Shown here in pieces: positions 1-8,727 of a stretch of 64,000 nucleotides of DNA. Position 1 is the stretch's first letter. Each line of letters begins with the position of its first letter. The stretch is from contig CAVXCS010000003.1 in assembly GCA_963760375.1 (NCBI GenBank), forward strand, positions 1-64,000. Direction: 5' to 3'. A program made the position numbers and the translations under genes. The notes under the pieces were generated by a model. The model was given only the letters and a program-made list of their open reading frames with translations, was not told the DNA's origin and ran no database searches. Source of the DNA: Pelagihabitans sp963760375. GTDB lineage: Bacteria; Bacteroidota; Bacteroidia; Flavobacteriales; Flavobacteriaceae.

Positions 1-210
1 TCTGCCCCAGAGGCAACCTATATTAGCATCGCAATTACAAGTTAATGTTGCGCTTTGAGAAAATGGGTTTCGGTTTGGGGGAACACGTAACCCATTATAG
101 AAGAAGGTATCAATGTTGCTTTTGCTCACCCTAATTTTTTGTGTTGACCCATTTCAGGGTGTATACGAATTAGAACGGACAGACCATCGGCACAATTGAT
201 AGCTTTTAGG

Positions 211-240
211 AAACCGGGACCGCTCAGGTCCCGGTTTCTT
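211..240 (+). terminator. Strong intrinsic terminator hairpin 1
   Basis: A perfect 10-bp stem (arms 211-220 and 228-237, core ACCGGGAC) closes a 7-base loop and is followed by CTTCTT. No gene ends just before it inside the window, so it may end a transcript that begins upstream or an unannotated RNA. Bases 1-210 show no convincing reading frame. Confidence 0.7.
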
Positions 241-268
241 CTTAAAAAAATAAAAAAAATCGTCAAAC

Positions 269-311
269 TGATTTAGGTCATTTAACGCCCGGGAAAGTTG
301 GGATAGATTCG
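269..311 (+). promoter_or_regulatory. Box 1 (FNR/FixK-like) promoter upstream of a putative small RNA
   Basis: The palindrome TGATTTAGGTCA at 269-280 fits TGAy-N4-rTCA. The -7-like element TAGATTCG lies at 304-311, exactly 23 bp after the box, the same geometry as the other Box 1 promoters of this window. No coding region follows for more than 500 bp. Confidence 0.6.
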
Positions 312-315
312 CGGC

Positions 316-540
316 AGCAAAATGAATTGCTGTTCTTTGAAAAAAATAAAGTAAAGAAAAGCCTTCGGACGTAGCGATACGATCGGGGCCCGAGGAGGTA
401 TTAGAAATATTGCTTGCACCTTTCGGCCAACAAGAAGATTTAGCGATAGGTCGAGATGAAGGTCGTTGTAAGTGGTCCGACTGTAAATGTAGTACCTTCT
501 CTGAAACCGGGATATTTCGGTGTCCCGGTTTCTTTAAGAT
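316..540 (+). ncRNA. Putative Box 1-controlled small RNA
   Basis: A transcript of about 220 nt is predicted from a Box 1 promoter (269-311) to a perfect 10-bp hairpin terminator (arms 503-512 and 523-532, followed by TTTAAG). Near its 5' end the bases CAGCAA (315-320) and TTGCTG (327-332) can pair around a 6-base loop. The stretch contains a GGAGG run near 395 but no start codon at a sensible distance, and the short open frames across it have no credible protein character. No known RNA family was recognised. The call rests on promoter and terminator only; the start and end are estimates. Confidence 0.45.
503..540 (+). terminator. Strong intrinsic terminator hairpin 2
   Basis: A perfect 10-bp stem GAAACCGGGA/TCCCGGTTTC (503-512, 523-532) with a 10-base loop, followed by TTTAAG. 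The stem is nearly the same as that of the hairpin at 211-237. It would end the putative small RNA. Confidence 0.65.
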
Positions 541-686
541 ATCGATCTTTGTTTCCGCGAGGCAGCAGGGATCATCGTGAAGGGTGCGATGCCGTGCTTG
601 CCAAGATGCACTTTTTAGGTCATTTTAGCGATAAAGTGGTTTAAAGGATTTATTGAAAGTAGGCACAAATTTTATCTCTTCATAGG

Positions 687-718
687 AAACAGGAGGCTTC
701 GGCCTCCTGTTTTCGTTT
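687..718 (+). terminator. UUCG-capped terminator hairpin 3
   Basis: A perfect 11-bp stem (687-697 with 702-712) is capped by the very stable TTCG tetraloop and followed by TTCG TTTAA. The bases between 541 and 686 contain no recognisable gene, so this is a third terminator in 740 bp without an obvious coding client. Confidence 0.7.
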
Positions 719-862
719 AAACCCCTTCGTTCTTCGGTTTTGATAGGCCATGGGGCCATGAAATTTTTAAAAACATGGGAACACCTTTGGTTTAAGTTTT
801 TTTCTTTTTATGCCTCAATTTTTTTTCGCTACTTTATCCCTTCTAAAAGCAACCGGCCCATT

Positions 863-2953
863 ATGAGCAAAGCCATTTATATCGCCACTACGGAACCCCA
901 TAGCGGCAAATCGATTATTTCCCTGGGCCTGATGCAGACCCTTTTGGGCAAAGCGGCCAAGGTGGGCTATTTCCGGCCCATTATTGATGATAACCTCAAT
1001 GGCTACGATAACCATATCCAAACCCTGATCCAATATTTCGACCTGCAGTTAAACCACGACGATGCCTACGCCTTTACCCGTAGCGAAGTGGTACAGAAAA
1101 AAAACAGGGATGAAGACGATGAGATCATCAGTACGATCATTGAAAAATATAAACGCATCGAGGATCGGTTCGATTTTATGTTGGTGGAGGGAACCGATTT
1201 TTCAGGGGAAGGCGCCATTATTGAGTGGGACATCAATGTTTTGGTTGCCCAAAATCTGGGCATCCCGACCATCATTCTGAGCAGTGGGGTAGGGAAGAGC
1301 CTTGAAGAACTGGTCAGCAACCTGTATATGGCCTATGATTCCTTTAAGGAAAAAGGGGTCGAGGTTTTGATGACCGTGGCCAATAAAGTACAGTACCAAA
1401 ATATTTCCCTTGTGAAAAAGGCACTTCAAAAGCGATTGCCCAAACACATTTTGGTAGGCGCCATTCCCTTGAACCCCATCCTGGCAAACCCTACGGTGAA
1501 GGAAATCGTGGAAAAACTGAATGGAAAGATCCTGTTCGGGGAAGCATTCATCAACAACCAGGCCGGGGCCTATAGCGTAGGGGCGATGCAATTGCGCAAC
1601 TATCTGAACTATCTAAGGGAAGAAAGCCTTGTGATCACCCCAGGCGATCGGGCCGACCTGATCTTGGGGGCGCTACAGGCCAATATTTCCAGCAATTATC
1701 CAAACATCTCGGGCATCGTGCTCACCGGTGGCCTGCTTCCCGAAGACTCGATCATCAAACTCATCGAGGGCCTTTCAGAAGTCGTGCCCATTGTATCGGT
1801 ACAAGGGGGAACCTTTTCCATCACCAATGAAATCGGCGCCATCAGGCCAAAGATCTATCCTGGAAATACCCAAAAAATAATTATTTCCATTGAAAAATTC
1901 GAGAAATATGTGCCCGTAGAGGCCTTGGCCGAACGGTTGATCACGTTCAAGGCCGAAGGGATCACCCCGCGCATGTTTCAATACAACCTCCTCAAAAAGG
2001 CCAAGTCGAACAAAAAACATATCGTGCTGCCCGAGGGCCTTGATGAACGTATTCTGTTGGCCTCCAAAAGACTAATCGATGCCAACGCGGTCGATATCAC
2101 CCTTTTGGGCAACCCGGACGAGATCAAGACCAAAATCGCGCAGCTCGACCTGGGCCTTGATCTGGATAAGATCAGCATCATAGATCCCACTTCCGCTCCC
2201 AATTTCGAGGATTATGCACAAACCCTCCATGAACTGCGAAAACAAAAAAACGTCAACTTGGCCATGGCCCGCGATCTGATGGCCGATGTCTCCTATTATG
2301 GCACCATGATGGTGTATAAGGGAGATGCCGATGGCATGGTTTCCGGAGCCGTCCATACCACCCAACATACCATAAGGCCCGCCCTGCAATTCGTAAAAAC
2401 GGTACCTGGGGTATCGGTGGTCTCCTCTGTTTTCTTTATGTGCCTTGAGAACCGGGTGACCATTTTTGGCGACTGCGCCATCAATCCGAACCCCACCGCC
2501 GAACAGTTGGCCGAAATCGCCATATCGTCGGCCAATACCAGCAGCGCTTTTGGCATTGAACCGCGCATTGCGATGCTGTCCTACTCTTCCGGTAGTTCGG
2601 GTGAGGGGCAGGATGTGGAGCGGGTGCGCAGGGCGACCGAATTGGTGAAGGAGAAAAGGCCGGATCTTTTGATCGAAGGTCCCATACAATACGATGCAGC
2701 GGTTGATTTGGAAGTGGCCAAAAGCAAATTGCCCCATTCAAAGGTGGCCGGGAGGGCCAGTGTTTTCATCTTTCCCGACCTCAATACCGGCAACAATACC
2801 TATAAGGCAGTACAGCGGGAAACGGGCGCCCTGGCCATTGGGCCCATGTTGCAGGGTTTGAACAAACCCGTGAACGACCTGAGCCGGGGCTGTACTGTTG
2901 ACGATATCTTTAATACGGTGGTGATAACGGCCCTACAGGCCCAAGGAATTTAA
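863..2953 (+). CDS. pta: Phosphate acetyltransferase
   Basis: Makes acetyl phosphate from acetyl-CoA and phosphate in the cytoplasm; with acetate kinase it yields ATP from overflow or fermentative metabolism. The 696-residue product has the long architecture of E. coli Pta: an N-terminal BioD/CobQ-like P-loop domain (PHSGKS near residue 12), a middle DRTGG domain, and the C-terminal catalytic PTA_PTB domain (about residues 375-690, including GEGQDVERVR and the SAVHTT-like GAVHTT region). The frame stays open 41 codons further upstream to 740, but MSKAIYIATTE at 863 fits the family start and the preceding bases are low-complexity. ackA follows 12 bp downstream. Confidence 0.93.
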   Translation: MSKAIYIATTEPHSGKSIISLGLMQTLLGKAAKVGYFRPIIDDNLNGYDNHIQTLIQYFDLQLNHDDAYAFTRSEVVQKKNRDEDDEIISTIIEKYKRIEDRFDFMLVEGTDFSGEGAIIEWDINVLVAQNLGIPTIILSSGVGKSLEELVSNLYMAYDSFKEKGVEVLMTVANKVQYQNISLVKKALQKRLPKHILVGAIPLNPILANPTVKEIVEKLNGKILFGEAFINNQAGAYSVGAMQLRNYLNYLREESLVITPGDRADLILGALQANISSNYPNISGIVLTGGLLPEDSIIKLIEGLSEVVPIVSVQGGTFSITNEIGAIRPKIYPGNTQKIIISIEKFEKYVPVEALAERLITFKAEGITPRMFQYNLLKKAKSNKKHIVLPEGLDERILLASKRLIDANAVDITLLGNPDEIKTKIAQLDLGLDLDKISIIDPTSAPNFEDYAQTLHELRKQKNVNLAMARDLMADVSYYGTMMVYKGDADGMVSGAVHTTQHTIRPALQFVKTVPGVSVVSSVFFMCLENRVTIFGDCAINPNPTAEQLAEIAISSANTSSAFGIEPRIAMLSYSSGSSGEGQDVERVRRATELVKEKRPDLLIEGPIQYDAAVDLEVAKSKLPHSKVAGRASVFIFPDLNTGNNTYKAVQRETGALAIGPMLQGLNKPVNDLSRGCTVDDIFNTVVITALQAQGI

Positions 2954-2965
2954 AAGAAAAAGGGA

Positions 2966-4150
2966 ATGAAAATATTGGTCATCAATGCCGGCAGTTCCTC
3001 CATAAAATACCAATTGTTGGAAATGCCTTCCCAAAAATTGCACTGTGAAGGTATCGTGGAACGTATCGGAGGTAAAAACGCCATTTTAAAATACCGCAAG
3101 GGCGAAGTGTTTCTGGAGGCTACCGAGGCGATTTTAACGCACAAAACGGCCTTGGAGAAAATCACGGGCTACTTGCAGGATAAAGAATTCGGGGTCATCT
3201 CGGATACACGGGAAATCGACGTGGTAGGGCATCGGGTGGTTCATGGCGGGAACCGTTATTCCAAGACCACTTTGATCGACCCCGAAGTAAAGGACCAAAT
3301 CCGGGAATTTTCTCCCTTGGCACCCCTGCACAATCCCCATAATTTGGAAGGTATTCTCATGGCAGAACAGGCTTTTCCATCGGCCAAACAAGTGGCGGTC
3401 TTTGACACTGCATTTCATCAGACCATGCCGGTGAAAGCCAAGAAATATGCGATACCGAATGATTTTTACTCCCATCATGGCATCCAAGCCTATGGCTTTC
3501 ACGGCACCAGCCATAAATATGTGTCGGAACGGGCCATGGCCCATTTAAAAGTTCCGAAAGCCAAGATGATTACCGTTCATTTGGGCAATGGTTGCAGTAT
3601 AACAGCGGTAAATAAGGGAAAAAGTGTTGCGCACAGCCTTGGTTTTGCCCCCTCGAACGGCCTTATCATGGGTTCCAGGAGTGGGGATATCGACCATTCC
3701 ATTATTTTTTATTTGGTAGAGGGATTGGGATATTCGCTCGAGGAGGTCAACCGAATCCTTACCAAAGAAAGTGGGATGTTGGGACTTACAGGCCATGGCG
3801 ATTTAAGGGATATCGAATCGAGGGCCGACAACGGGGATGCCGATTGCATTTTGGCGCTGGAAATGAATGCCTATAGGATCAAACAATATATCGGTGCCTA
3901 TGCGGCGGTCATGAACGGACTGGATGCGATCGTTTTCACCGCCGGGATAGGGGAAAACTCGAGCAAGATGAGAAAATTGGTGTGTTCCGATATGGAGTAT
4001 CTGGGCATTGCTTTGGACAGTGTCGCGAACAACTCGCCATCGAAATCGCTTCGCGAGATCCAAACAAAAGATGCCAAGGTGAAGGTTTTGGTGATTCCGA
4101 CCAAAGAGGAACTCGAAATCGCAAAGCAGGCCTTTCAACTGCTTTCCTGA
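2966..4150 (+). CDS. ackA: Acetate kinase
   Basis: Transfers phosphate from acetyl phosphate to ADP, giving acetate and ATP. The 394 residues match the family length (about 400). Recognised motifs are NAGSSSIK at the N-terminus, HRVVHGG, VFDTAFHQTMP with the catalytic Asp, HGTSHKYV, HLGNGCS, GLTGHGD and FTAGIGENS. It directly follows pta, forming the usual acetate pair. No Box 1 or Box 2 palindrome at the standard spacing was seen before pta, so control may differ from that of the other energy genes in the window. Confidence 0.95.
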   Translation: MKILVINAGSSSIKYQLLEMPSQKLHCEGIVERIGGKNAILKYRKGEVFLEATEAILTHKTALEKITGYLQDKEFGVISDTREIDVVGHRVVHGGNRYSKTTLIDPEVKDQIREFSPLAPLHNPHNLEGILMAEQAFPSAKQVAVFDTAFHQTMPVKAKKYAIPNDFYSHHGIQAYGFHGTSHKYVSERAMAHLKVPKAKMITVHLGNGCSITAVNKGKSVAHSLGFAPSNGLIMGSRSGDIDHSIIFYLVEGLGYSLEEVNRILTKESGMLGLTGHGDLRDIESRADNGDADCILALEMNAYRIKQYIGAYAAVMNGLDAIVFTAGIGENSSKMRKLVCSDMEYLGIALDSVANNSPSKSLREIQTKDAKVKVLVIPTKEELEIAKQAFQLLS

Positions 4151-4228
4151 TGATTGTTCAGTTTTTTAAAAGGCCCGCTTGTAGATATGTGCCAATACAC
4201 CGATACCCAATGAAGGAGTGCTGCCCAT

Positions 4229-4405
4229 TCAATTATTTTTGGACTTCATCAAGCCCGTGTAGTGTTGCTTCATAAAGGTGTTTCGCATCGAATCCATGAT
4301 GCTGTCGAGGTTCACCCGTAACGAATCGCACTCCATGTTTGAATAGGTATGGGAATAGATCGAATCGTATTTGATCAGGTTGCCCAACGCATCGTATTCC
4401 TTTTT
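4229..4405 (-). pseudogene. Possible broken small gene
   Basis: A 58-codon minus-strand frame (stop included) with strongly protein-like composition (KKEYDALGNLIKYDS... ending MKSKNN) has no start codon: its own frame is closed by TGA at 4406-4408. An ATG (4407-4409) followed by six A residues lies one frame off; removal of one A would give a complete ORF beginning MKKEYD. This could be a homopolymer indel, a decayed gene, or chance. I do not recognise the family. Confidence 0.35.
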
Positions 4406-4455
4406 TCATGATTCAAGATTTTAAAGACAAAACATCAAAATTCAATGATGGGCCG

Positions 4456-4863
4456 TCATCCACTTCTTCTTGGGCTAACGGTTCTGTTGCTCCTTCCGCG
4501 GTTGGCATTGTGGTCTTCATGATAGCGTTGAATATTATCGTCTTGATAATCCCTGATGCGGGTATATCTCGTGCGTCTCAGATCGAAATTCCGGTATCTG
4601 GGGGGCAACTCGTTGCGCCTCACCCACACGCCTCCATCCAGATAGAGATAGGTTCGGGCCGAAAGGTCATAATAGATGCTCAGTTCAGGAAAATAGATAT
4701 AGCGAACCACTTCCAACCGATGGGGATAAAACCATGGCGGAGGGGGATGGCTGGGCCGTGATGAAATGATCACAGGACCGCAACCCACCAAAACCAATAG
4801 CAATAAATAGGGCATGAGCGATCTTATGCTCCTTAACGAAGATGTGTTTTCCATGGTCGACAT
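4456..4863 (-). CDS. Small predicted lipoprotein
   Basis: 135 residues with a lipoprotein signal: a hydrophobic stretch LLLLVLVG followed by Cys near residue 28. The mature part is rich in Pro, Tyr and Arg (PPPPWFYPHRLE, YIYFPELSIYYDL, YLYLDGGVWV, ELPPRYR) and ends in a polar, Arg/Asp-rich tail, so it is probably anchored to a membrane facing the periplasm or surface. M4 (4854) is an alternative start. The family is not recognised. It is transcribed away from the gene at 4995; the Box 1 element between them points to 4995. Confidence 0.6.
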   Translation of the reverse strand: MSTMENTSSLRSIRSLMPYLLLLVLVGCGPVIISSRPSHPPPPWFYPHRLEVVRYIYFPELSIYYDLSARTYLYLDGGVWVRRNELPPRYRNFDLRRTRYTRIRDYQDDNIQRYHEDHNANRGRSNRTVSPRRSG

Positions 4864-4912
4864 ATTTTATCAATTCAAGCACAAAATAAGGGGTGTCCGA
4901 TTGCTTTTGGAA

Positions 4913-4955
4913 TGATCTAAATCATTTTGGTCATGAATCATTTGTAATAATTTTG
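4913..4955 (+). promoter_or_regulatory. Box 1 promoter of the gene at 4995
   Basis: TGATCTAAATCA (4913-4924) is followed after 23 bp by a perfect -7 element, TAATTTTG (4948-4955). The expected start of transcription is near 4962, about 33 bases before the ATG. Confidence 0.75.
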
Positions 4956-4994
4956 GAGCAACATATGAATTGAAATTATTTTAAAAACCATATT

Positions 4995-5381
4995 ATGGAA
5001 ACCGAAGTCATTTATAATTCGAATCTGCATTTTGAACATGAACAATGGAAAGGGGAACTGTACTTCTGGAAGGATGAGCTCAAATCATTCAATATCCGCT
5101 TGAGCGAATTGGTTACCCGATGGACAAAGCAAGAGGTCTTGAAACAGTTGGAGCATTTTCAGAACGAATTTATCCTCCATGGCGGGGTCATCGACGATTT
5201 GTTGGAAACCATAGAAAAACATGAGACCCGTATCGCCGCCCAAAGTAAAACGGGGGTGGAGGTGATGGATACCCAATTGTTCAAGAAACACCTCGAATTC
5301 AGAGATCAAATGGAAACCCAAAGGCAGATCTATGCGGATCTCAAAAAAGATTTCTTCAAGTTCCTTACCAAGTACATGTAG
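4995..5381 (+). CDS. Small helical protein, paralogue of the gene at 7593
   Basis: 128 residues, charged and almost wholly alpha-helical in character, with no signal peptide or membrane segment. It shares a layout with the product of 7593-8000: an N-terminal Leu-His..E...W segment, then FWKDE, a central helix with His and Glu residues, and a C-terminal Lys/Phe-rich helix (here LKKDFFKFL). Function unknown; a four-helix bundle is a reasonable guess only. A Box 1 promoter lies directly upstream, which suggests induction with the other stress genes. Confidence 0.7.
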   Translation: METEVIYNSNLHFEHEQWKGELYFWKDELKSFNIRLSELVTRWTKQEVLKQLEHFQNEFILHGGVIDDLLETIEKHETRIAAQSKTGVEVMDTQLFKKHLEFRDQMETQRQIYADLKKDFFKFLTKYM

Positions 5382-5465
5382 TTCATTTCCGGAACCATTC
5401 CCGTTTCGGGCAATAAATCGTACTTTACATGGGAAATCACGAGAGATAACCCAACACCAAATTGA

Positions 5466-6737
5466 ATGCAGATCCATGAGGAAATCAGCCAAATGATCGA
5501 CTCCAACATCCTTGGGGTTTTGATCAGTACGGGCATTGGTCTTATCTTGGGCTTGGAAAGGGAATACGACAAGCTCAAACAAGAACAGAGTGTTGCGGGT
5601 ATCCGTACCTTCCCCATTGTGACCATCATTGGTTTTTCAGTGGGTAGTCTCCGGGAACACTTTTCCCCATGGATATCGATCATGGGTTTGGGCACCTTTA
5701 TCTTGATCATGGGAATCTACCAATTGTCGAGGGCGCAAACCGAAGGCACCAAGGGCCTGACCACCAATTTGGCGCTCATCGCCACTTTTATTCTGGGCCT
5801 GATGGTCTCTGCCGAACATTATAGGGATGCGGTCGCCACGGCGGTCATCATCGTAACCTTACTCTCAATGAAGGCCAGTTTTCGCTCGGTGATCAGCAAT
5901 ATTACCTCCGAGGAACTTTTTGCATTTATCAAGTTTGCCATCCTTGCCCTGCTTATTTTACCATTTCTTCCCAACAGCAACTATGGCCCGGAGAAGCTGT
6001 TGAACCCTTTTGAAATAGGTTCGATCATCGTCATCGTTTCGCTGTTGAATTTTATAGGATATTTTTTGGTAAAATTTGTAGGTGCCAAAAGGGGCATCTT
6101 GTTCACGGCGGTTTTGGGCGGTCTTATCTCAAGTACCGCGGTGAGTTGGAGTTATGCCACACGAAGCAGGGAATCCCCTGAACTATCCTCCAAATATGCC
6201 GCGGGCATCAGTATCGCCTCGGCTATCATGTTTCCTAGATTGGCCTTATTGGCCTACATTTTCAACGCCAAAATTTTATGGTACCTCGCATTGCCGTTTG
6301 GAATCCTAAGCTTGATCTGCCTGATCGTTGCCCTAACGTTGATCAAAAAGGACAGCAGCAGCATGAATACGGAAATCAAGTTGGGCAACCCGCTCAATAT
6401 TGTAAATGCCATCGGATTTGGTATCCTCTTCGTGGTGATTTCCTATGCCGTTTTTTATGCCAATCGGTTCTTCGGCGAAAGCGGACTCTATTATTCCGCC
6501 CTGATCGCGGGCTTGGCCGATACGGATGCCATCACGATCAGCATGGCAAAATTTTCCCTTGAGGGGGAGAAGCTCCGACTTGCGGCCAACGTAATTTTGG
6601 CCGCCACTTTGAGCAATATGTTGGTCAAATTGGGCATTACCCTTTTTAAAGGGTCCAGGACGACCGGTAAAATGGTAGGCCTTACCTTTGGGGGCATTCT
6701 TGTGATTGGCTTTTTATTTATCGTCATCCTTCATTAA
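5466..6737 (+). CDS. MgtC/SapB-type membrane protein with DUF4010 region
   Basis: 423 residues with about a dozen hydrophobic segments. The N-terminal 150 residues carry MgtC/SapB hallmarks (LISTGIGLILGLEREY, VAGIRTFPIVTIIG) and the rest resembles DUF4010 (SSTAVSWSYATRSRE, SGLYYSALIAGLADTDAITISMA). It sits in the inner membrane; the substrate or partner of such fusions is not established. The frame starts 84 bp after the preceding helical-protein gene and could share its transcript. Confidence 0.8.
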   Translation: MQIHEEISQMIDSNILGVLISTGIGLILGLEREYDKLKQEQSVAGIRTFPIVTIIGFSVGSLREHFSPWISIMGLGTFILIMGIYQLSRAQTEGTKGLTTNLALIATFILGLMVSAEHYRDAVATAVIIVTLLSMKASFRSVISNITSEELFAFIKFAILALLILPFLPNSNYGPEKLLNPFEIGSIIVIVSLLNFIGYFLVKFVGAKRGILFTAVLGGLISSTAVSWSYATRSRESPELSSKYAAGISIASAIMFPRLALLAYIFNAKILWYLALPFGILSLICLIVALTLIKKDSSSMNTEIKLGNPLNIVNAIGFGILFVVISYAVFYANRFFGESGLYYSALIAGLADTDAITISMAKFSLEGEKLRLAANVILAATLSNMLVKLGITLFKGSRTTGKMVGLTFGGILVIGFLFIVILH

Positions 6738-6806
6738 AGGCTGATTTTCACGGTTTGTCAATTGGGGTGATCGTCTTATCTTTATTATTACTTTGAAAAA
6801 ATAACG

Positions 6807-7571
6807 ATGCGACTGGTATCATGGAACGTGAACGGCATAAGGGCAGCTGCGAAAAAGGATTTTTTTGAGGCCATCAAAGCCATGGATCCCGACATCCTAT
6901 GCCTGCAGGAAACCAAGGCACAGGTAGCGGAGGCGGAGGAAGCCCTTGCCACTTTGAAACGGTACCATGTACAATGTAATTCGGCCGACAAAAAGGGCTA
7001 TTCCGGAACCGCTTTATTGAGTAAGACCAAGCCCCTGAGCATCAATGAAGATATGGGCATCGCGGCCCATGACGAGGAAGGCCGGGTACAGTGCGCCGAA
7101 TACCCCGGTTTCTATTTGGTCAACGTATATGTTCCCAATTCGGGGCAACAATTAGACCGATTGGATTACCGCAAGCAATGGGATTCCGACTTTTTGAAGT
7201 ATTTAAAAAAACTGGAGCGAAGCAAACCCGTAATTGTATGCGGGGATTTTAACGTGGCGCACAGGCCCATCGACCTCAAGAACGACAAGGCCAATTACAA
7301 CAAAACGGCAGGGTATACCCAAATCGAAATCGATGGCATGGACCATTTTTTGGAGGCGGGGTTCATCGATACCTTTCGGCATTTTCACCCGCAGGAAGTG
7401 GCCTATACCTATTGGAGTTATCGGTTCAAGGCCAGGGAACGCAATACGGGATGGCGCCTCGACTATTTTTTGGTCAGCAAGATTTTGATCGATAAGGTAA
7501 AAGGGGTCCCCATTTATTCAGATATCCTAGGGTCTGACCATTGCCCCATCGGCCTTGATATCGGTCTATGA
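6807..7571 (+). CDS. xth: Exodeoxyribonuclease III (AP endonuclease)
   Basis: A 254-residue Mg-dependent repair nuclease of the EEP fold that cleaves at abasic sites and removes 3' blocks. Motifs in order: SWNVNGIRAA at the N-terminus, LQETKAQ with the metal-binding Glu, NVYVPNSG, VCGDFNVAH with Asp and Asn, RLDYFLVS and GSDHCPIGLDI with the catalytic Asp-His. Length is typical for bacterial ExoA/Xth. It ends 21 bp from the convergent gene at 7593. Confidence 0.93.
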   Translation: MRLVSWNVNGIRAAAKKDFFEAIKAMDPDILCLQETKAQVAEAEEALATLKRYHVQCNSADKKGYSGTALLSKTKPLSINEDMGIAAHDEEGRVQCAEYPGFYLVNVYVPNSGQQLDRLDYRKQWDSDFLKYLKKLERSKPVIVCGDFNVAHRPIDLKNDKANYNKTAGYTQIEIDGMDHFLEAGFIDTFRHFHPQEVAYTYWSYRFKARERNTGWRLDYFLVSKILIDKVKGVPIYSDILGSDHCPIGLDIGL

Positions 7572-7592
7572 TGCACAAATCTTTAAGGGTAT

Positions 7593-8000
7593 TCAGAGTT
7601 TCTTTGCATATCCAAAGACCATTTTTTTAAACTCCCGGAAGTCATTTTCGAAAATCGCGATCTTCTCCCCCAACTCACGGTGCCTTTCGCGGTAGTCCCC
7701 ATCAGACAATCCTTTTTCTCCCTTGATCAGTCGTGACAACAATTGATCGTGTTCCATGATGTCTTTCACCAGATAATCGTACAGGCTGCTATGGATCGTA
7801 TCGAGATATTGGAGCATTTTTCCGTACTCGGACATCTGCTGTCCCGATTTTTCCTTGTTCTTTAAAAGCGTATCGAAGAATTTGGTCTCATCTTTCCAAA
7901 AGGCAACGGTTTCAAGCCATTCCCGGCTTTCCTGATGCAGGATATTCAAACCTGCCCCCAATAAAAATTCGATTTTGGGACTTGTTTTTGTCTTGTTCAT
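7593..8000 (-). CDS. Small helical protein, paralogue of the gene at 4995
   Basis: 135 residues, soluble and strongly helical. An E..EW....FWKDETKFFD segment and a C-terminal EFKKMVFGYAKKL helix mirror the product of 4995-5381, so the two are probably diverged paralogues 2.2 kb apart on opposite strands. No Box 1 element was found upstream, unlike its relative. The roughly 390 bp between 8000 and 8392 hold no recognisable gene apart from the promoter at 8308. Confidence 0.65.
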   Translation of the reverse strand: MNKTKTSPKIEFLLGAGLNILHQESREWLETVAFWKDETKFFDTLLKNKEKSGQQMSEYGKMLQYLDTIHSSLYDYLVKDIMEHDQLLSRLIKGEKGLSDGDYRERHRELGEKIAIFENDFREFKKMVFGYAKKL

Positions 8001-8307
8001 AGTTCCAGGATTAAGAGTTCATCTTTATTCCAACTAAATAACCTGAGGCTCGATTTTAACCACTTTTGAGCAATCTTCAAAACTGTTCAACTGCCATATA
8101 CGATAAAACCACTGGATATTATACCGGGTTTCGAGGATAGAATATTCCAAAAGTCAATAGTGCTTTCCATGCCCGAACCCGTCCAATTCGCCCGTGATCA
8201 AACGACTTCATCGCTATTGCCCATGGGTCTATCCATCGCAGCCAACAGATCAAAGGGCAATTGCCTGCAACGGTATCCAAGGTAGGTAGGAATCTAAAAA
8301 AATGATA

Positions 8308-8350
8308 TGACATAAATCATATCATTCGATTGGCAAATACATTACTTTTA
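8308..8350 (+). promoter_or_regulatory. Box 1 promoter of the YtxH operon
   Basis: TGACATAAATCA (8308-8319) lies inside a longer perfect palindrome with 9-bp arms (8302-8325). The -7-like element TACTTTTA follows at 8343-8350 with the standard 23-bp gap. The predicted start is about 35 bases before the ATG at 8392. Confidence 0.7.
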
Positions 8351-8391
8351 CTCAGCAATTTAATAGTTACAACAATTAAAAATCAAAGATC

Positions 8392-8721
8392 ATGACAGAC
8401 AATAGTGGAAACGTATTATTGGCGTTATTAACCGGTGCGGCCATAGGTGCCGGTATCGGAATTTTATATGCCCCGGACAAAGGATCTGAAACCCGTTCGA
8501 AAATCAAGCAAAAAGCGAAGGATGCAAAACACGACCTTACCGATCGCATTTCGCATGCCAAGGACGAACTGACCAAGACCGCCAAGGAAAAAAAGGACGA
8601 GTTCGAGCAAAAATTGGAGGACACCATTTCCCAGATGAGCTATAAGGCAGACGATATCATCGCCACTTTGGAGCACAAATTGGAAGAGCTCAAGAAAAAG
8701 AACGCCCAATTCCAGAAATAA
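8392..8721 (+). CDS. YtxH domain stress protein
   Basis: 109 residues: a short N-terminal hydrophobic, Gly-rich segment (LLALLTGAAIGAGIGILYAP) followed by DKGSETR and a long charged helix with many Lys and Glu residues, the standard YtxH pattern. YtxH proteins are envelope-associated stress proteins of unknown biochemical role. It is first in a three-gene operon under a Box 1 promoter; the next start lies 6 bp after its stop. Confidence 0.8.
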   Translation: MTDNSGNVLLALLTGAAIGAGIGILYAPDKGSETRSKIKQKAKDAKHDLTDRISHAKDELTKTAKEKKDEFEQKLEDTISQMSYKADDIIATLEHKLEELKKKNAQFQK

Positions 8722-8727
8722 CGGCCC

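Noticed and set aside
456..644. 62-codon open frame in the 5' non-coding region
   Set aside because: It reads straight through the terminator hairpin at 503-532, has no family character and low-quality composition; better explained as part of the small RNA region.
740..862. N-terminal extension of Pta with a hydrophobic, Phe-rich stretch
   Set aside because: Pta is cytoplasmic and the family start matches MSKAIYIATTE at 863; the bases before it are T-rich promoter-like DNA.
2072..2737. Long antisense open frame within pta (and similar frames across other genes)
   Set aside because: Antisense frames of this length follow from the codon bias of the true gene; no motif or start context supports them.
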